Shown: positions 1 to 12,294 of the stretch, piece after piece
How the letters are laid out: the number at the start of each line of letters is the position of its first letter
How positions within the stretch are numbered: position 1 is the first letter of the stretch
Source: Chrysemys picta bellii
Lineage: Eukaryota; Chordata; Testudines; Emydidae
Assembly: GCF_011386835.1 (NCBI RefSeq)
Contig: NC_088792.1
Coordinates: 40,228,882-40,292,881, forward strand
Direction: 5' to 3'
Length of the DNA stretch: 64,000 nucleotides
Made by a program: the position numbers and the translations under genes
The notes under the pieces: model-generated
Database searches by the model: none
Seen by the model: only the letters and a program-made list of their open reading frames with translations
What the model was told of the DNA's origin: nothing

Positions 1-92
1 CGATGGGATGTGGAAAAGTTAATCCCTGCTCCAATGAATATTTAGTTATTTATACAAAGTGGAACAACTTCAGCAGAAGAGATTGAGAGCTC

Positions 93-315
93 CTCCCCTC
101 CAGGGCCGGCTCTGGCTTTTTTGCCGCCCCAGGCAAAAAAAGCCTCCGGCCGCCGCCCTCCCCCTGCACAGCAGGGGAGGGCGGCCGGAGCCCCGGGGGG
201 GAGGGCGGCGAGCCCCGGCCGGGGCCCCACTCTCCCCGGCGGCCGGAGCGCCGCACCGTGCCGCCCCAAGCACAAGCTTGGTGGGCTGGTGCCTGGAGCC
301 GGCCCTGCTCCCCTC
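93..315 (+). mobile_element. hAT-type MITE, copy 1
   Basis: A GC-rich non-coding element occupies 101-307. It starts CAGGGCCGGCTC and ends with the complement, GAGCCGGCCCTG, so the ends are terminal inverted repeats. The 8 bases before it (93-100, CTCCCCTC) are repeated exactly after it (308-315), which is the 8-bp target duplication typical of hAT transposase. The interior carries a large GC hairpin around 150-240. Short open frames across it on both strands are composition artefacts. Two relatives lie at 4360-4634 and 4797-5054. Confidence 0.85.
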
Positions 316-319
316 ACAC

Positions 320-690
320 ATCAGCATAGCTAATACTCTAGTTGGTGGTAGGACACTCCCCTTGGGTGTGGAACTTTGGGTTCAAGTCCCTACTGGAAAT
401 CAGGAAGAGTGGGGATTTAACCCGTGTTTCCCACCTGCCAGATGAAAGCCCTGTGAATGCTGCACACCTGATTGTCTCATCTGTGGGTCCCACCCAGAGG
501 AATACCTTGTTGGAGAATCCCAACAGGGCTTAGGGGTGATTAAGGGCTCTGAGCAGCTTCATGGGTGGCTTCAGGATTGAGGCAGCTGTGCTCATACCGA
601 TTGACAACCACTTAGGCACCTGTCTTAGGTACTTAAGTTCAGCACTTAGGTCCCTAGGTCAGTGGTGCCTAAGTCCCTTTGTGAATCTAG
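320..690 (+). repeat. tRNA-derived SINE-like repeat
   Basis: The head (about 331-390) resembles a tRNA-derived pol III promoter: an A-box-like stretch at 341-354 and a B box (GGGTTCAAGTCCC) at 378-390. The body runs to about 690 and ends in a stretch with GTGCCTAAGTCC followed by TTTGTGAATCTAG. A similar tail is found, reversed, near 12300-12400, so both are probably one dispersed family. No target duplication was found. It begins a few bases after the MITE that ends at 307. Confidence 0.5.
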
Positions 691-3188
691 CCCTCTTAAG
701 CCCCAGTTGCAAAACATATTTAATCATCTTAACTTTAAGCACCTGCTTAAGTCACGCGGAAGAGAATTACTTCTGTGGGATTGAAGTGCTTGCTAAATGT
801 GAATTAATTTAAACCTATGCTTAGAAGTTATATACATACTTAAATATTTTGCTAAATGGAAGCCTTTAACAGAACTCATCTGCACCTCTTATCTTAGTTT
901 TATTTGCACCTTTCTGTACAACTACATTTAATTTGTATTTACCGCAAACATTTTAAAAAACAAATTAAAGTACAGACTAGGATTCAAACATTGAGAGGAT
1001 TATTTAAACCAAACCACTAAACATTGTGAAGTTTGAGTTTTTAGGTAGTAAACAGACACTGATCAAGCAGTAGATAGGATAGGAAGTATGTTCTAATCAA
1101 AGTAACAATTCACTAAGGCCCCACTCCAGTAGTGCATGTACTCACATGCTTAAAAGGTAAGCATGTGCTTTGTCCTATTAACTTCTGTGAGACCACTCTG
1201 GAATTACTTATTTGCTTTAAGTTAAGCATGTGTTTACAGGAGCTGCTGGACTGATCTGATGGAGAACAGAGTAGAAAGATTCTCATCTTCATGATGTTCA
1301 TAACCAGCATACCTACTCATTCTTGATGAATTGCAAGTGTGTGGTGCAGATGTACACCATAAACTGGGTCATTAAATGTGTAATTACATCTTCCAGATGA
1401 TCACAGAATCAATTGCTATTATTTTCCAAGGGCTGCCATTAATGTTAACAGCAACACTGAGCAGAACTGCTTTCCATCAAACAGTGACACAAGAAGGCAC
1501 ATCATGGCAGAGAGATTTTAAGGGAAAAAACACACTTAAAACAAGTATTAATCAAAGTAAGATTTTCCTCTTGTAATTTGTCCTTTACCATTTAAAATAA
1601 TAATAATAAAAAAACCACCTCACAAAGCATGAAATAGGAACACAACTATTTCTGTAATGTTTATACTCACAATACATAGCTATACACACAAGTTACAACT
1701 GCAGATTTTTTGCTCTTGTTGTAGAACATTGAGAAGGAATCACAAATGAGGTCAGAAAGTTTCTGTTAAATATTTATAGTCTGAAGTTGTCCTTTAAAGT
1801 ACAGTGGGCACCCTTAAAACATTTCCCTTTAATTTTAGCTAAGGAAGCACTACTACTGGTGGTATTTTCCAGTCTATTCTAAATAGAAGGCATATGTAAT
1901 AACCCACTTACTACCAAGGCACCCCCTTGCATCCGGACCCACTGTTTTGGTGAACCAGCCCCAGTCATTAACCCACCACCACATTCAGACCCCAGAATGC
2001 TAGTTCCAGAGCATGCAGATAGTGCCTTACTCCTCTTATGTTACGCAGAGAGTCAGACAACAGACAGCCATAGGTCTGTCGAGGGGGGAGGGGGGGGAGG
2101 AGAATCCTCCAGAGCTCCCCCAGGTACATGTCTGAAGGCCTGTTTTTTGAGGCACTTTTCCCATTCAGGTTCTCTCAGGCCAGTGCAGGTTCACAGTCTT
2201 TGGCAGCCTACAGGATGGCAGGGAACCATCACCATCAGGTTCCTTTCCAGGGCCCCATGATAGGAAGCAAAGGTCTGCACCCCAAAGATGCTGTACCACT
2301 GCTTCCCTGGATTGCTTCCTACCTAGCCCCTTCTATCAAAGGGCAAAGTGAAGACCTTAAATAAAATAAACCAAAGGTACAGCTCAGTTCTTCTGAGTGT
2401 TAGGAATCCTCGTAGCCTCAGCAGATCTGATAGAGTCACAATAGCCAGAGGCCCTACCTAGACCTCTTGCAGTACATCCCTTCAATGAGCTAAGAGCAGA
2501 GATCTTTTCACCTCCACATGCTACCTAATACTCAGATGGTTTGGTCTCCTTTTGAGCTCTACCTGCAGCCCATCCATGCTTTGCAGGTGAAGTGGGATGA
2601 GGTGCCTGAGCTCAAAGTAGCTCTTTAATCCCTCCCTCTCAGTGTGAGGTTTGTATACCTCATCATAGGACATCACCCATATAATAGTCTTATCTAATCT
2701 ACAGGCAATAAAGGCAAAATGTGACATTAAGTTAATGGTGAATGTGACAGGTTCCTGCTGTACAATTCACTGTCTTGCAACATACAGAGTTCAAATCAAA
2801 AAACATTTGGCCATTTCCTATGGAAGCAATTTGTCTTTTATTCTAAGTTAAAGTATTTAATTGGTATGATGAATGGGGCTATGTCTGTACAACTTGTGAA
2901 TTCTAATTGATCTGGGAAAGTTGTATTATGAAAATCTGCTGTGTTATATGAGTGCCTGTATTTATGTGGATCCACCATTGCTGACAAGCTTTGTGGAAGA
3001 TATACACCAGCCAAATGCAATAGAAGTCCTAAGCACCTTACAGACCTTTTTCAGGTGCAAACAGCCAGGACAGTGAGTTAACTGCCTCCTTAGACAACCA
3101 GTTTAGCAGATACCTCTGCAGGGAGGGAGGAAAGGTAGGAGCTGTGGAAGGTTAGCAGGATTAGAATGAAAGAGCCAGGTGACTCTTT

Positions 3189-3191
<3 letters not shown>
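691..3191. other. No gene recognised; sparse old repeats
   Basis: The stretch is mostly AT-rich unique sequence. Two related fragments, about 735-830 and 1105-1245, share the motif of alternating CTTAACTTTAAGCA / AAGCATGTGCTTA and look like an old dispersed repeat. There is a G-rich run at about 2080-2100. No open frame here has splice-site support. Confidence 0.5.

Positions 3192-3231
<40 letters not shown>
3192..3231 (+). repeat. (TG)20 microsatellite
   Basis: Twenty uninterrupted TG units. The His-Thr-rich open frames on the minus strand here are read straight from the CA repeat and are not genes. Confidence 0.97.
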
Positions 3232-3233
<2 letters not shown>

Positions 3234-4351
3234 ATAAATAAAGAAACACATAGGAACAGGGAGCCACAGGAAAAGGAAGTATGAAAGAAGCAGGAGTGTA
3301 AGGTCACAGAACATGTGTAAGGGGCTCTGGGAGGAAGGGGTGACCCAACATGTAGCAGCCTCATGGGTGTAAGGGTGGTCCTGTCTGTTTTCCTGAACCT
3401 ACATGACCTTAAGGGACTTGGAACCCAGTCCACAGAATGCCCTGGAGTGGTAAGGAAACTGAGGCAGGGACATGCATGTATGTTTTGTATGGTCTATATT
3501 CATGCTTTACACATTATTAAGAATAAAAGAATGTAAAACTGTTAGATTGTGTAAATTGTGTGTAAACTATTTTACAGCTGCTGTGTGCCCCAAGAGCATC
3601 AAACTGAGAACCATGGGCTTCAAACCTTTCAGCGTGGCTTAATGGGATAGAGGTGTGGGTAAGTACTTGGGGATCAGTGCTGGTCCTGGAGGCCTATGAT
3701 AGGTGGGCTGAGTATCCCCGTTTCCAAGAAGGGGTGGCAGTCAGTGCCCAAGAAATGTGCTAGAGAGGCCCAGGGAAGAACTAGTATTGCAGGGGCCTGA
3801 AGTTTCAGAAGCTTAACGGTCCAGGTGACCCTGACCACAGAGGCTTGGATTATCCTCACAGCAGTCCTAGTAGCTGGCCAGGAGGGGCCACTCGCTAGGA
3901 TCTCTGACAATTGGTACCTCTATTACTTTGTTTCTTCCTTAGCTAGTGAATGGAGTAGTGTTGTGTCTGTACTCTGAGGTTAGTTACAACTTACATTTTG
4001 TAATTAAAAACGTGCACATTATTAGTTTCTCTCCCGCCTACAGTGATTTGTACATGATACACAGAGTCCCTTTTCACAGCTTAGCCAACTAATAAGTGGT
4101 CTCACAAAGAATTGCATCAAGAGAATACAACTGCTTGACTACTAATAAAGTAAGGCTGTACTCAGTGACTTGCAAACCATACACAGTATAGGAAAATGTC
4201 ACATAGGTCTCATAGAAGAGAAAAATATCTTCTGCTGGTGCAAGGGCTGTTTTGTAAATCTATTGTGATTCTGGGTAGATCCTATTAAAATAGCTGGTAT
4301 TTTAACATCATGTAAGTGGGGAAAGTGATCTAATGCACCTCAGTGATGCAC
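3232..4351. other. No gene recognised
   Basis: Unique-looking AT-rich sequence after the TG repeat. I see no splice-bounded exon, RNA gene or clear repeat boundary before the hAT MITE whose target duplication begins at 4352. Confidence 0.4.
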
Positions 4352-4642
4352 TGCAGCTCCAGGGGTGGCTCTAGCTTTCTTGCTGCCCCAAGCACGGCAG
4401 GGAGGCAGCCTTCTGCGGCACACCTGCGGGAGGTCCCTGGTCCTGCAGATTTGGCGGCATGCCTGCGGGAGGTCTGCCGGTGCCGCAGCTTTGGCGTACC
4501 CGCTGCCGAAGCCACGGACCTCCCGCAGGCAAGCTGCCAAAGGCTACCTGACTGTCGCCCTCACAGGGACCGGCAGGGCGCCCCCCGCGGCTTGCCACCC
4601 CAGGCACGCGCTTGGAGCGCTGGAGCCACTGCTGTGCAGCTC
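4352..4642 (+). mobile_element. hAT-type MITE, copy 2
   Basis: The element occupies 4360-4634. Its left end CAGGGGTGGCTCTAGC and the complement of its right end (CAGCAGTGGCTCCAGC) are inverted repeats. The flanking 8 bases TGCAGCTC are at 4352-4359 and 4635-4642. It shares the GCCCCAAGCAC and CGCCCTGCC blocks with copy 3. Overlapping frames of about 100 codons on both strands come from its GC-rich, stop-poor composition. Confidence 0.87.
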
Positions 4643-4788
4643 TAGTTATTTCATATTTAAAGAAATTCAACAATATAAATATTCACTTAACATCTTACTC
4701 AATCTCAGAATTTGGTGTGCATGTTAGGAAACCTGAAGCACATTCAAGGGAAAGGTTAGGAGCATGAGAATTTCTCCCATATGAAGAA

Positions 4789-5062
4789 GTTCTACCCAGC
4801 AGCAGCACTTCAAGTGCGTGCCTGGGGCGGCAAGCTGCGGGGGGCGCCCTGCCGGTCCCTGCGAGAGCGACAGACAGCCTTCGGCAGCATGCCCGTGGGA
4901 GCTCCGCCGGTCCTGTGGATTCGGCGGAAATTCAGTGGTGGGAACGCCTAAGCCGTGGGACCGGTGGACCTCCCGTAGGCATGCCGCCTAAGGCGGCCTG
5001 CCTGCCATGCTTGGGGCACCAAAAAAAAAAAAAAAAGAGCTAGAGCCGCCCCCGGTTCTACT
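4789..5062 (-). mobile_element. hAT-type MITE, copy 3
   Basis: This copy (4797-5054) is the reverse orientation of copy 2, only 155 bases away. It carries the same interior (for example GGGGGGCGCCCTGCCGGTCC) and ends in GCTAGAGCCGCC. The flanks GTTCTACC (4789-4796) and GTTCTACT (5055-5062) are an 8-bp duplication with one mismatch. A run of A at about 5021-5036 lies near its end. The independent duplications show that copies 2 and 3 are separate insertions and not one split element. Confidence 0.8.
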
Positions 5063-5710
5063 GCTCTTCTTTCAAATGTTTTGTGAGAAATTTGGCTGTT
5101 AGTGAAAAGTGCCACTAGAAAATTTAACTTATATGACCGACTTTCATGTAGCATATCAATGTAGGTCTTTATAACCTTGATAGCACTGCAGGCATTATAT
5201 TTTCACAGATGTTTTCTTGATTTTTTTTTTAAATTATATTTAAAGTGCTAAATTTAAAATGGGCTCAATTCATTCTCTACAGTTGCACCCACAATTTTGC
5301 ATTCCCAATCATTCTACACCCCACAAGGCAGAGCGAGTGCACTCACATGGCATTTATGGGCTACCTGACATGCCCACCCATGGGAATGAGGATCTCTGTG
5401 GTCACCAATAAGATTCTAACCACCAGCAAGGTGACTAATGTCCCCTCCTGTGCATGGTGAAGAATTGTCCCTCTTCTCTCCTTCTTAAATGATATCTTCT
5501 CACCCATGTGTACAGGGTGCACGTGATCCAGCCTCAAATTAATGATCTACAATCATTGCAGCTGAACGTGAGACACCATTTTCATCTGCAACATTGGCTA
5601 GGTGACTAACTCTCCTAAAAACTGTATCCAGATTTCACTGACCATCTGGATATGCAAATGAAAGGGTTAGGGTTTTTTCCATGATATGACTGAACACCAA
5701 GCAAACACTC
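5063..5710. other. No gene recognised
   Basis: AT-rich unique sequence with a short T run near 5221. It ends at the 10-bp target duplication of the Penelope-like compound. Confidence 0.4.
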
Positions 5711-6042
5711 AACGTAATGACAGGTTACAAAGTAGCAGCCGTGTTAGTCTGTATCCGCAAAAAGAACAGGAGTACTTGTGGCACCTTAGAGACTAACACA
5801 TTTATTTCAGCATAAGCTTTCGTGGGCTACAGCCCACGTCTTCAGATGTATAGAGTGGAACACACAGACAGAAGATATTTATACATACAGAGAACATGAA
5901 AAGGTGGAAGTACGCATACCAATTGTAAGAGGCCAATCAATTGAGATGAGCTATCAGTAGCAGCAGAAGAAAAAACTTTGAAGTGATAATCAAGATGACC
6001 CATAGAAGGTGTGAGGAGAACTTAACATGGGGGGGGGGGAAT

Positions 6043-6635
6043 TCAGTTAGTGTAATGACCCAACCATTCCCAATCTCTGTTTAGGCCTAAGTTAATGGTG
6101 TCTAATTTGCATATTAATTCGAGTTCAGCAGTCTCTCTTTGGAGTCTGTTTTTGAAGTTTTTTGTTGCAAAACTGACACCTTCAAGTCTGTCACTGAGTG
6201 ATGAGAGGTTGAAGTGTTCTCCCACTGGTTTTTGAATGTTATGATTCCTGATGTCAGATTTGGTCCATTTATTCTTTTGTGTAGAGACTGTCCAGTTTAG
6301 CCAATGTACATGGCAGAGGGGCATTGCTGGCACATATCACGTTGGTAGATGTGCAGGTGAACGAGCCCCTGATGGTGTGGCTGACGTGGTTAGGTCCTAT
6401 GATGGTGTCACTTGACTAGATATGTGGACAGAACTGGCATTGGGCTTTGTTGCAAGGATAGGTTCCTGGGTTAGTGTTTTTGTTGTATGGTGTGAGATGA
6501 GTATTTGCTTAAGGTTGGGAGGCTGTCTGTAAGCGAGGACTGGTCTGTCTCCCAAGATCTGTGAGAGTGAGGGATCATCTTTCAGGATAGGTTGTAGATC
6601 TTTAATGATGCGCTGGAGAGGTTTCAGTTGGGGGT
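6043..6635 (-). pseudogene. Inverted partial copy of the PLE nuclease region
   Basis: Read on the minus strand, this segment encodes broken pieces of the same C-terminal region as the forward copy. One frame (6397-6675) has NPQLKPLQRIIKDLQPILKD, which reappears at about 8380-8440 on the plus strand. Another (6043-6333) has SDIRNHNIQKPVGEHFNLS, matching the nuclease tail at 8761-8820. The frame between them is broken. It is the inverted arm of the compound PLE and has no independent function. Confidence 0.75.
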
Positions 6636-7140
6636 TCAAAACTGGATACTCATGAAAAACCAACCTTCCACACAAACTTCCTCATGGATAGACTTTACAA
6701 AAACTAGACAAGCCATTTACAATACAAACTTTGCTTCTCTACAAAAGAAAAAGGACACTAAACTGTCTAAACTACTACATGTCACAAGAAGCCACAACAG
6801 TAGCTCCCTTACCCCACCCAACAATATTGTTGTTCTTAGGACAGATTCTTCTGCTGGGCTATCTCGGAGCCTTTCCTTTTGTCCTTCCAGACCCACAAAC
6901 ATGATACAGTTCTGCAGTGACCTAGAATCCTACTTTCACCGTCTCTGACTCAAAGAATATTTCCAACACACCTCTGAACAACATACTAACCCACAGAATC
7001 CTTCCTACCAACACTACAAAAAGAAGGATTCTGCATGGACTCCTCCTGAAGGTCAAAACAACAGACTGGACTTCTATGTAGATTGCTTCTGTCAACATGC
7101 ACGGGCTGAAATTGTGGAAAAGTAGCATCACTTGCCCCAT

Positions 7141-8050
7141 AACCTAAGCCGTGCTGAACACAACGCCATCAACAGCCTCCGAACAACTCTGACATCATAA
7201 TCAAAGGCTGACAAAGGAGGTGCTGTCTTCATCATGAATAAGTTGGAATATGAACAAGAGGCTGCTAGGCAGCTCTCTAACTCCACATTCTACAAGCCAT
7301 TATCCTCTGATCCCACTGAGTACCAAAAGAAACTACACCATCTGCTCAAGAAACTCCTGGAAAAAGCACAGGAACAGATCTGTACAGACACATGCCTAGA
7401 ACCCCGACCAGGTATATTCTATTTGCTACCCAAGATCCATAAACCTGGAAATCCTGGATGCCCCATCATCTCAAGGCACCTTAACAGCAGGATTGTCTGG
7501 CTATGTGGACTCTCTCTCCTCAGGCCCTACGCTACCAGCGCTCCCGGCTATCTTCAAGACACCACTGACTTCCTGAGGAAACTACAATCCATTGATTATG
7601 TTCCAGAAAACACCATCCTGGCCACTATGAATGTAGAATTCCTCTACACCAACATTCCACACAAAGATGGACTACAAGCTATCAGGAATAGCATCCCCGA
7701 TACCATCACGGCAAACCTGGTGGCTGAACTTTGTGATTTTGTCCTCACCCACAACTATTTCACATTTGGGGACAATATATACCTTCAAGTCAACGGCACT
7801 GCTATGGGTACCCGCATGGTCCCACAGTATGCCAACATCTTTATGGCTGACTTAGGGGACGAGCGTTAAGGAAGCATTTTTCTAACGCCCCTACTCTACT
7901 TGTGCTACATTGATGATATCTTCATCATCTGGACCCATGGAAAAGAAGCTCTTGATGAATTCCACCATGATTTTTAACAATTTCCATCCCACCATCAACC
8001 TCAGCCTAGACCAATCCACACAAGCGGTCCATTTCCTAGACACTACTGTG
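7141..8050 (+). pseudogene. PLE reverse transcriptase, decayed
   Basis: The longest clean piece (7234-7869) starts in ADKGGAVFIM-like sequence and includes the fingers motif LLPKIHKPGNPGCPIIS and the palm motif ATMNVEFLYTNIPH. The catalytic YIDD is at 7906-7917, just beyond an in-frame TAA at 7867-7869. A second in-frame TAA near 7975 marks a one-base shift, because the next phrase (NNFHPTINLSLD, then VHFLDTTV) continues in another frame. An upstream in-frame TAA at 7198-7200 splits off the N-terminal part. PLE reverse transcriptases are related to telomerase and copy the element RNA at target DNA. This one cannot make a full protein. Confidence 0.85.
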
Positions 8051-8649
8051 CTAATAAGCGATGGTCACAAACACCACCCTATACCAGAAACCCACTGGCC
8101 GCTATACTTACCTACATGCCTCCAGCTTCCATCCAGGACACACCACACAATCCATTGTCTACAGCCAAGCTCTAAGATACAACCGCATTTGCTCCAATCC
8201 CTCAGACAGAGATAAACACCTACAAGATTTCTATCAAGCATTCTTAAAACTACAATACCCACCCGCTGAAGTGAAAAAACAGATTGACAGAGCCAGAAAA
8301 GTACCTAGAAGCCACCTACTACAGGACAGGCCCAACAAAGAAAATAACAGAACACCACTAGCCACCACCTTCAGCCCCCAACTGAAACCTCTCCAGCGCA
8401 TCATTAAAGATCTACAACCTATCCTGAAAGATGATCCCTCACTCACAGATCTTGGGAGACAGACCAGTCCTCGCTTATAGACAGCCTCCCAACCTTAAGC
8501 AAATACTCACCAGCAACCGTACACCATACAACAAAACACACTAACCCAAGAACCTATCCTTGCAACAAATCCCAATGCCAGCTCTGTCCACATATCTAGT
8601 CAAGTGACACCATCATAGGACCTAACCACGTCAGCCACACCATCAGGGG

Positions 8650-8895
8650 CTCGTTCACCTGCACATCTACCAACGTGATATGTGCCAGCAATGCCCCTCT
8701 GCCATGTACATTGGCCAAACTGGACAGTCTCTACGCAAAAGAATAAATGGACACAAATCTGACATCAGGAATCAGGACATTCAAAAACCAGTGGGAGAAC
8801 ACTTCAACCTCTCTAATCACTCAGTGACAGAGACAGTTTTGCAACAAAAAACTTCAAAAACAGACTCCAAAGAGAGACTGCTGAACTCGAATTAA
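8650..8895 (+). pseudogene. PLE GIY-YIG endonuclease, partial
   Basis: A 71-codon frame from 8680 begins MCQQCPSAMYIGQTGQSLRK, with the YIG half of the GIY-YIG motif followed by the conserved basic helix (RINGHKSDIRN) and EHFN. The upstream GIY strand is shortened or lost: the codons before 8680 do not show it cleanly. In Penelope elements this domain nicks target DNA for primed reverse transcription and follows the reverse transcriptase, as here. The frame is separated from the reverse transcriptase by stops, so it is a relic. Confidence 0.8.
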
Positions 8896-9239
8896 TATGC
8901 AAATTAGACACTATTAACTTAGGCCTAAACAGAGATTGGGAATGGTTGGGTCATTACACTAATTGAATTCCCCCCCCTCACCCCATTTTAAGTTCTCCTC
9001 ACACCTTCTACTGGTCATCTTGATTATCACTTCAAAGTTTTTTCCTTCTGCTGCCTCTGTCAATTGGTATGTGTACTTCCACCTTTTCATGTTCTCTATA
9101 TGTATAAATATCTTCTGTCTGTGTGTTCCATTCTATGCATCTGAAGAAGTGGGCTGTAGCCCATGAAAGCTTATGCTGAAATAAATTTGTTAGTCTCTAT
9201 GGTGCCACAAGTACTCCTGTTCTTCTTACAACGTAATGA

Positions 9240-12200
9240 AATGACCATGGGGGGGAAAGCTCAATTCTGCCAATGTCTGTGCTTCTTATCTGACCTTTAT
9301 AATCAGGATTCCCAAAGCCACTGGTTCTGTAATATTCTGCAGCTAATTTTCCACCCTCAGCCTCGCATTTATTAGTGCAGTTTTACCTATAATCAGACAA
9401 GGCTTCAATGGCCTTTAATGGGGTCTGAAAGCATCATCCATGCAATATTAAGGCTGAGATTTTCTATGCACAGAACTTAGAGCCATACCTTGGTGCTAGA
9501 CTTCGTCGGAGACTGTGAAATAAGATCTGAAAGGCCTAATATAGCTTCTCCATCCTTTTGCCCCCCCCCCCCTTTCTATTCCACAATCTAGCAGGCAGCA
9601 CTAATAGTGCTGCAACCTGCAAGGATTGTTGGTGGATTAGGTGTGTACCTGCAAGTCTCTCTTTTATGTGTGCACATGCATAAGTGAACTGAATGTGTGG
9701 GACACTGTGGGCTTGATAAAATGCCCATTCAAATCAGTGAGTAGCTTTCCATCAGTTTCAATGGGTGTTGATCAAGCCCTAAGTGAGAACATATATTGCA
9801 CAGATCCTTGGGTGATACTGCCCTTGTAACGGACTGGCAACAGGGACCAAAGTTAGGGTTTCTGTGAGGATCTTGTCTCTTAACTTTCATATATATAAAA
9901 TCTTCAACTTAGGCTGCATAACTTATTTGCATAGAATAGAAAGTGGATCCCTAAGGCCATCTAGTGAGCAAAAACCTAGACTGGATCTGAAATACTGCAC
10001 TGTGACAAGCTCCCACCCTGCGCGAGGGGAAGGAGAACAGTAAGGTGGAAGCTTGGGAGGGAGGAACTAGCTGTCTCTCCCCCAACAGATTCTACCTACA
10101 CCAGCTCAAAGGAGCTGAAGATGGAACATGGCAATTTTACTTTCTAGAGTCAAATTGAGTCTCTCCTCTTTATTGTAACCTCCAGCAAAATGTTAATACC
10201 AATAAACCACTGCATAATCCTGTGTCAAGGATGCAGTCACAAATGCTGTTTTGTTTCAGATTTAAAATCCATGTCACAGCTTTCACAGAGAAAACAGCTG
10301 TACCATTCGTTATTGTAAATACGAAGTTGATGACAACAAAATCCCTGACTGCCTTATGCTTGCTTTCCCCACCATATTACTTTTTATATGCAGTGTGTCT
10401 GATAAGACCTTCCCCCTCCCCCCAAAAAATTTCTTCCTCCACCAACATACCATCATTCCTTACTGGAGATGCTGCAGCAACTAAATGTATCACACAGCAT
10501 CATTGTCTTTTGTGTCATGGTGTGAAATGAGACAAAGAGGCCTAGGAACTTTGGCACATCTACCATCTACAATAGACATTTCAGTTTCCTGGAAGCTCTG
10601 GAAAAAAAAAAAAAGTAAGGTTGACCCCATAAACTTTTTTTTGAATATTTGATTGACTTAAAACATTTTTTTCCCCAATTAAACAAAACGTTTCCTTTGA
10701 CCTGAAACCAAACCTTTTGCTTCAGTGTCAAGATTTATATGTAATTTATTTTTTAAATTGCAAATAAAATTGAAGGAAGGCACCTGCTGTTGGCAGCCCA
10801 GGGATAGGAGTGGGGGCATCCGCTTTCAAAACTGCAATGGAAGCCTCATGTTGTGGAATCTGCAATTTCTGCAATATTGCAAGTGAAGTAGGGCCTTATT
10901 TACCGTGGATTTTCAGTTTCAGGTACTGAAACAGATAGGGCTCTTTTCCTTAATGCTCTTGATTTTCTTGGTATCACTAGAAGTTCCCCCCATAGACTGA
11001 GGGTGGTATGTAATGCTAAGAGTACTACTGACCTCCTTGAGTTTATTTATTCCATGATTAATTGTTACAATGAATGCTGCCCCTTTTTGCAGTATGTAGC
11101 AATCATTAATTCCCTGACAACACTTCATGACTTATGTGCATCATGGTGAGTACTTTAGATATGAAATGCCAGTGTAGTACTCATTTCATTGGAGACCAGT
11201 TGTAATGTAGTACTTAATAGTGTCCACTTCTTGTTAAGCTGTTCCTATGAATGCCAAATAGACTATTAATGTTTGATGTGTCTAGGTGATTATGCTTTAC
11301 TGCTCAGTCCATTGTATTTTTATCTTTTGGTATCAAAAATATAATAATGTTGGCTAAGACTTTGTAACATCACCTGGCACATACATCATAAAAGCTTGCC
11401 ACAGGAATGACCCACATGATCTAGAGAAGAAAAATTGGAGATTCTAAGGATCAAGATTCAAATTTAGAGCTCAAACTGAAGAACAAACCAAAAAATAGCT
11501 CATTTAAAAGAAGAGTTGGTATAACTGCTTTTAAAATACTCTTTAAACTGATTTAGTCCAATTTCCCAAACACTTGGAAAATGCAACAAATATCAAACCA
11601 CTATGACTTTTCATTTCTTGTGTGTTTTATCTGTGTACAGTCTCCATAACTGCATGCTAAACACTGGGCTGAATGAGTGCAAACTGACTCTCTCCTGCAA
11701 TTATGATCCAAAGTCTTTAGTCTGGAACTGATATAATTACTCATAAGATTAAAGAATTCCCAGGGATAACCTGTCTTCAGGTTTTTCTTTTTAACTCATT
11801 TATCTCAGTATGGCATGCACCACTGACTACCCGCACACAATCACACTGAGTAGGAAGGTAGAAAAACCTCTCTCCTGAGCTGATTGACCTCTTTGGCATT
11901 CTTAGTTTTGCAGTCTAGACGGTTTCCTGAGTTTGACTGACCTTTACTCATATCTATGAAGCTCTGTGAAATGACACTTAGTCTGGCCCTTGATTTGCAA
12001 GTATCTGCTTGTGTGCAAAAATGGTCAACATTACATTTAAACAGTCACTGGATTAAGGGAATGATCACCCCTTTCCTTGGGCTGGGTCTAGTTGTGGGTG
12101 GCCTACATGGGTTGGCCTGCCACTAATGGAGAGCCTACATATCTGCAAGCAATCCCAACAGATCATGGCCAGCCATGCTTAGCCATTGCCCTTTTGGCAT

Positions 12201-12294
12201 GTTTCCAGGTGCCCAACCCATCAACTAGCATAGCTGGCTCAAGTGCCATATTGTTGCTGGCTCCCCCACTAAGGCTGTAGACTACTTTCCTGTT
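9240..12294. other. No gene recognised
   Basis: AT-rich sequence with a C run at about 9559-9571, an A run near 10600, and no exon supported by splice sites. The longest open frame (10222-10530) has neither domain nor repeat identity that I recognise and is of a length expected by chance. Confidence 0.4.

Larger units (their letters stand above)
5711..9239 (+). mobile_element. Penelope-like retroelement compound (inverted tail plus forward copy)
   Basis: The left part (about 5731-6634) is the reverse complement of the right part (about 8378-9229). The forward copy runs from about 6640 to 9229 and encodes a decayed reverse transcriptase and a GIY-YIG nuclease. The left inverted piece contains the outermost tail (AGTAGCAGCCGTGTTAGTCT near 5732), which the right end lacks by about 35 bases. 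The whole unit, not each half, is flanked by the direct repeat AACGTAATGA (5711-5720 and 9230-9239). This suggests integration as one piece. PLEs are known for inverted or tandem partial copies. Multiple stops and an indel show the copy is dead. Confidence 0.85.

Noticed and set aside
341..390. Functional tRNA gene
   Set aside because: Only A- and B-box-like promoter motifs are present; the cloverleaf cannot be completed, and the flanks match a SINE body.
42..445. Several overlapping frames of about 60-128 codons on both strands
   Set aside because: They read through the GC-rich hAT MITE at 101-307, where stops are rare.
3090..3433. Minus-strand frames with His-Thr runs
   Set aside because: Translations of the (TG)20 microsatellite.
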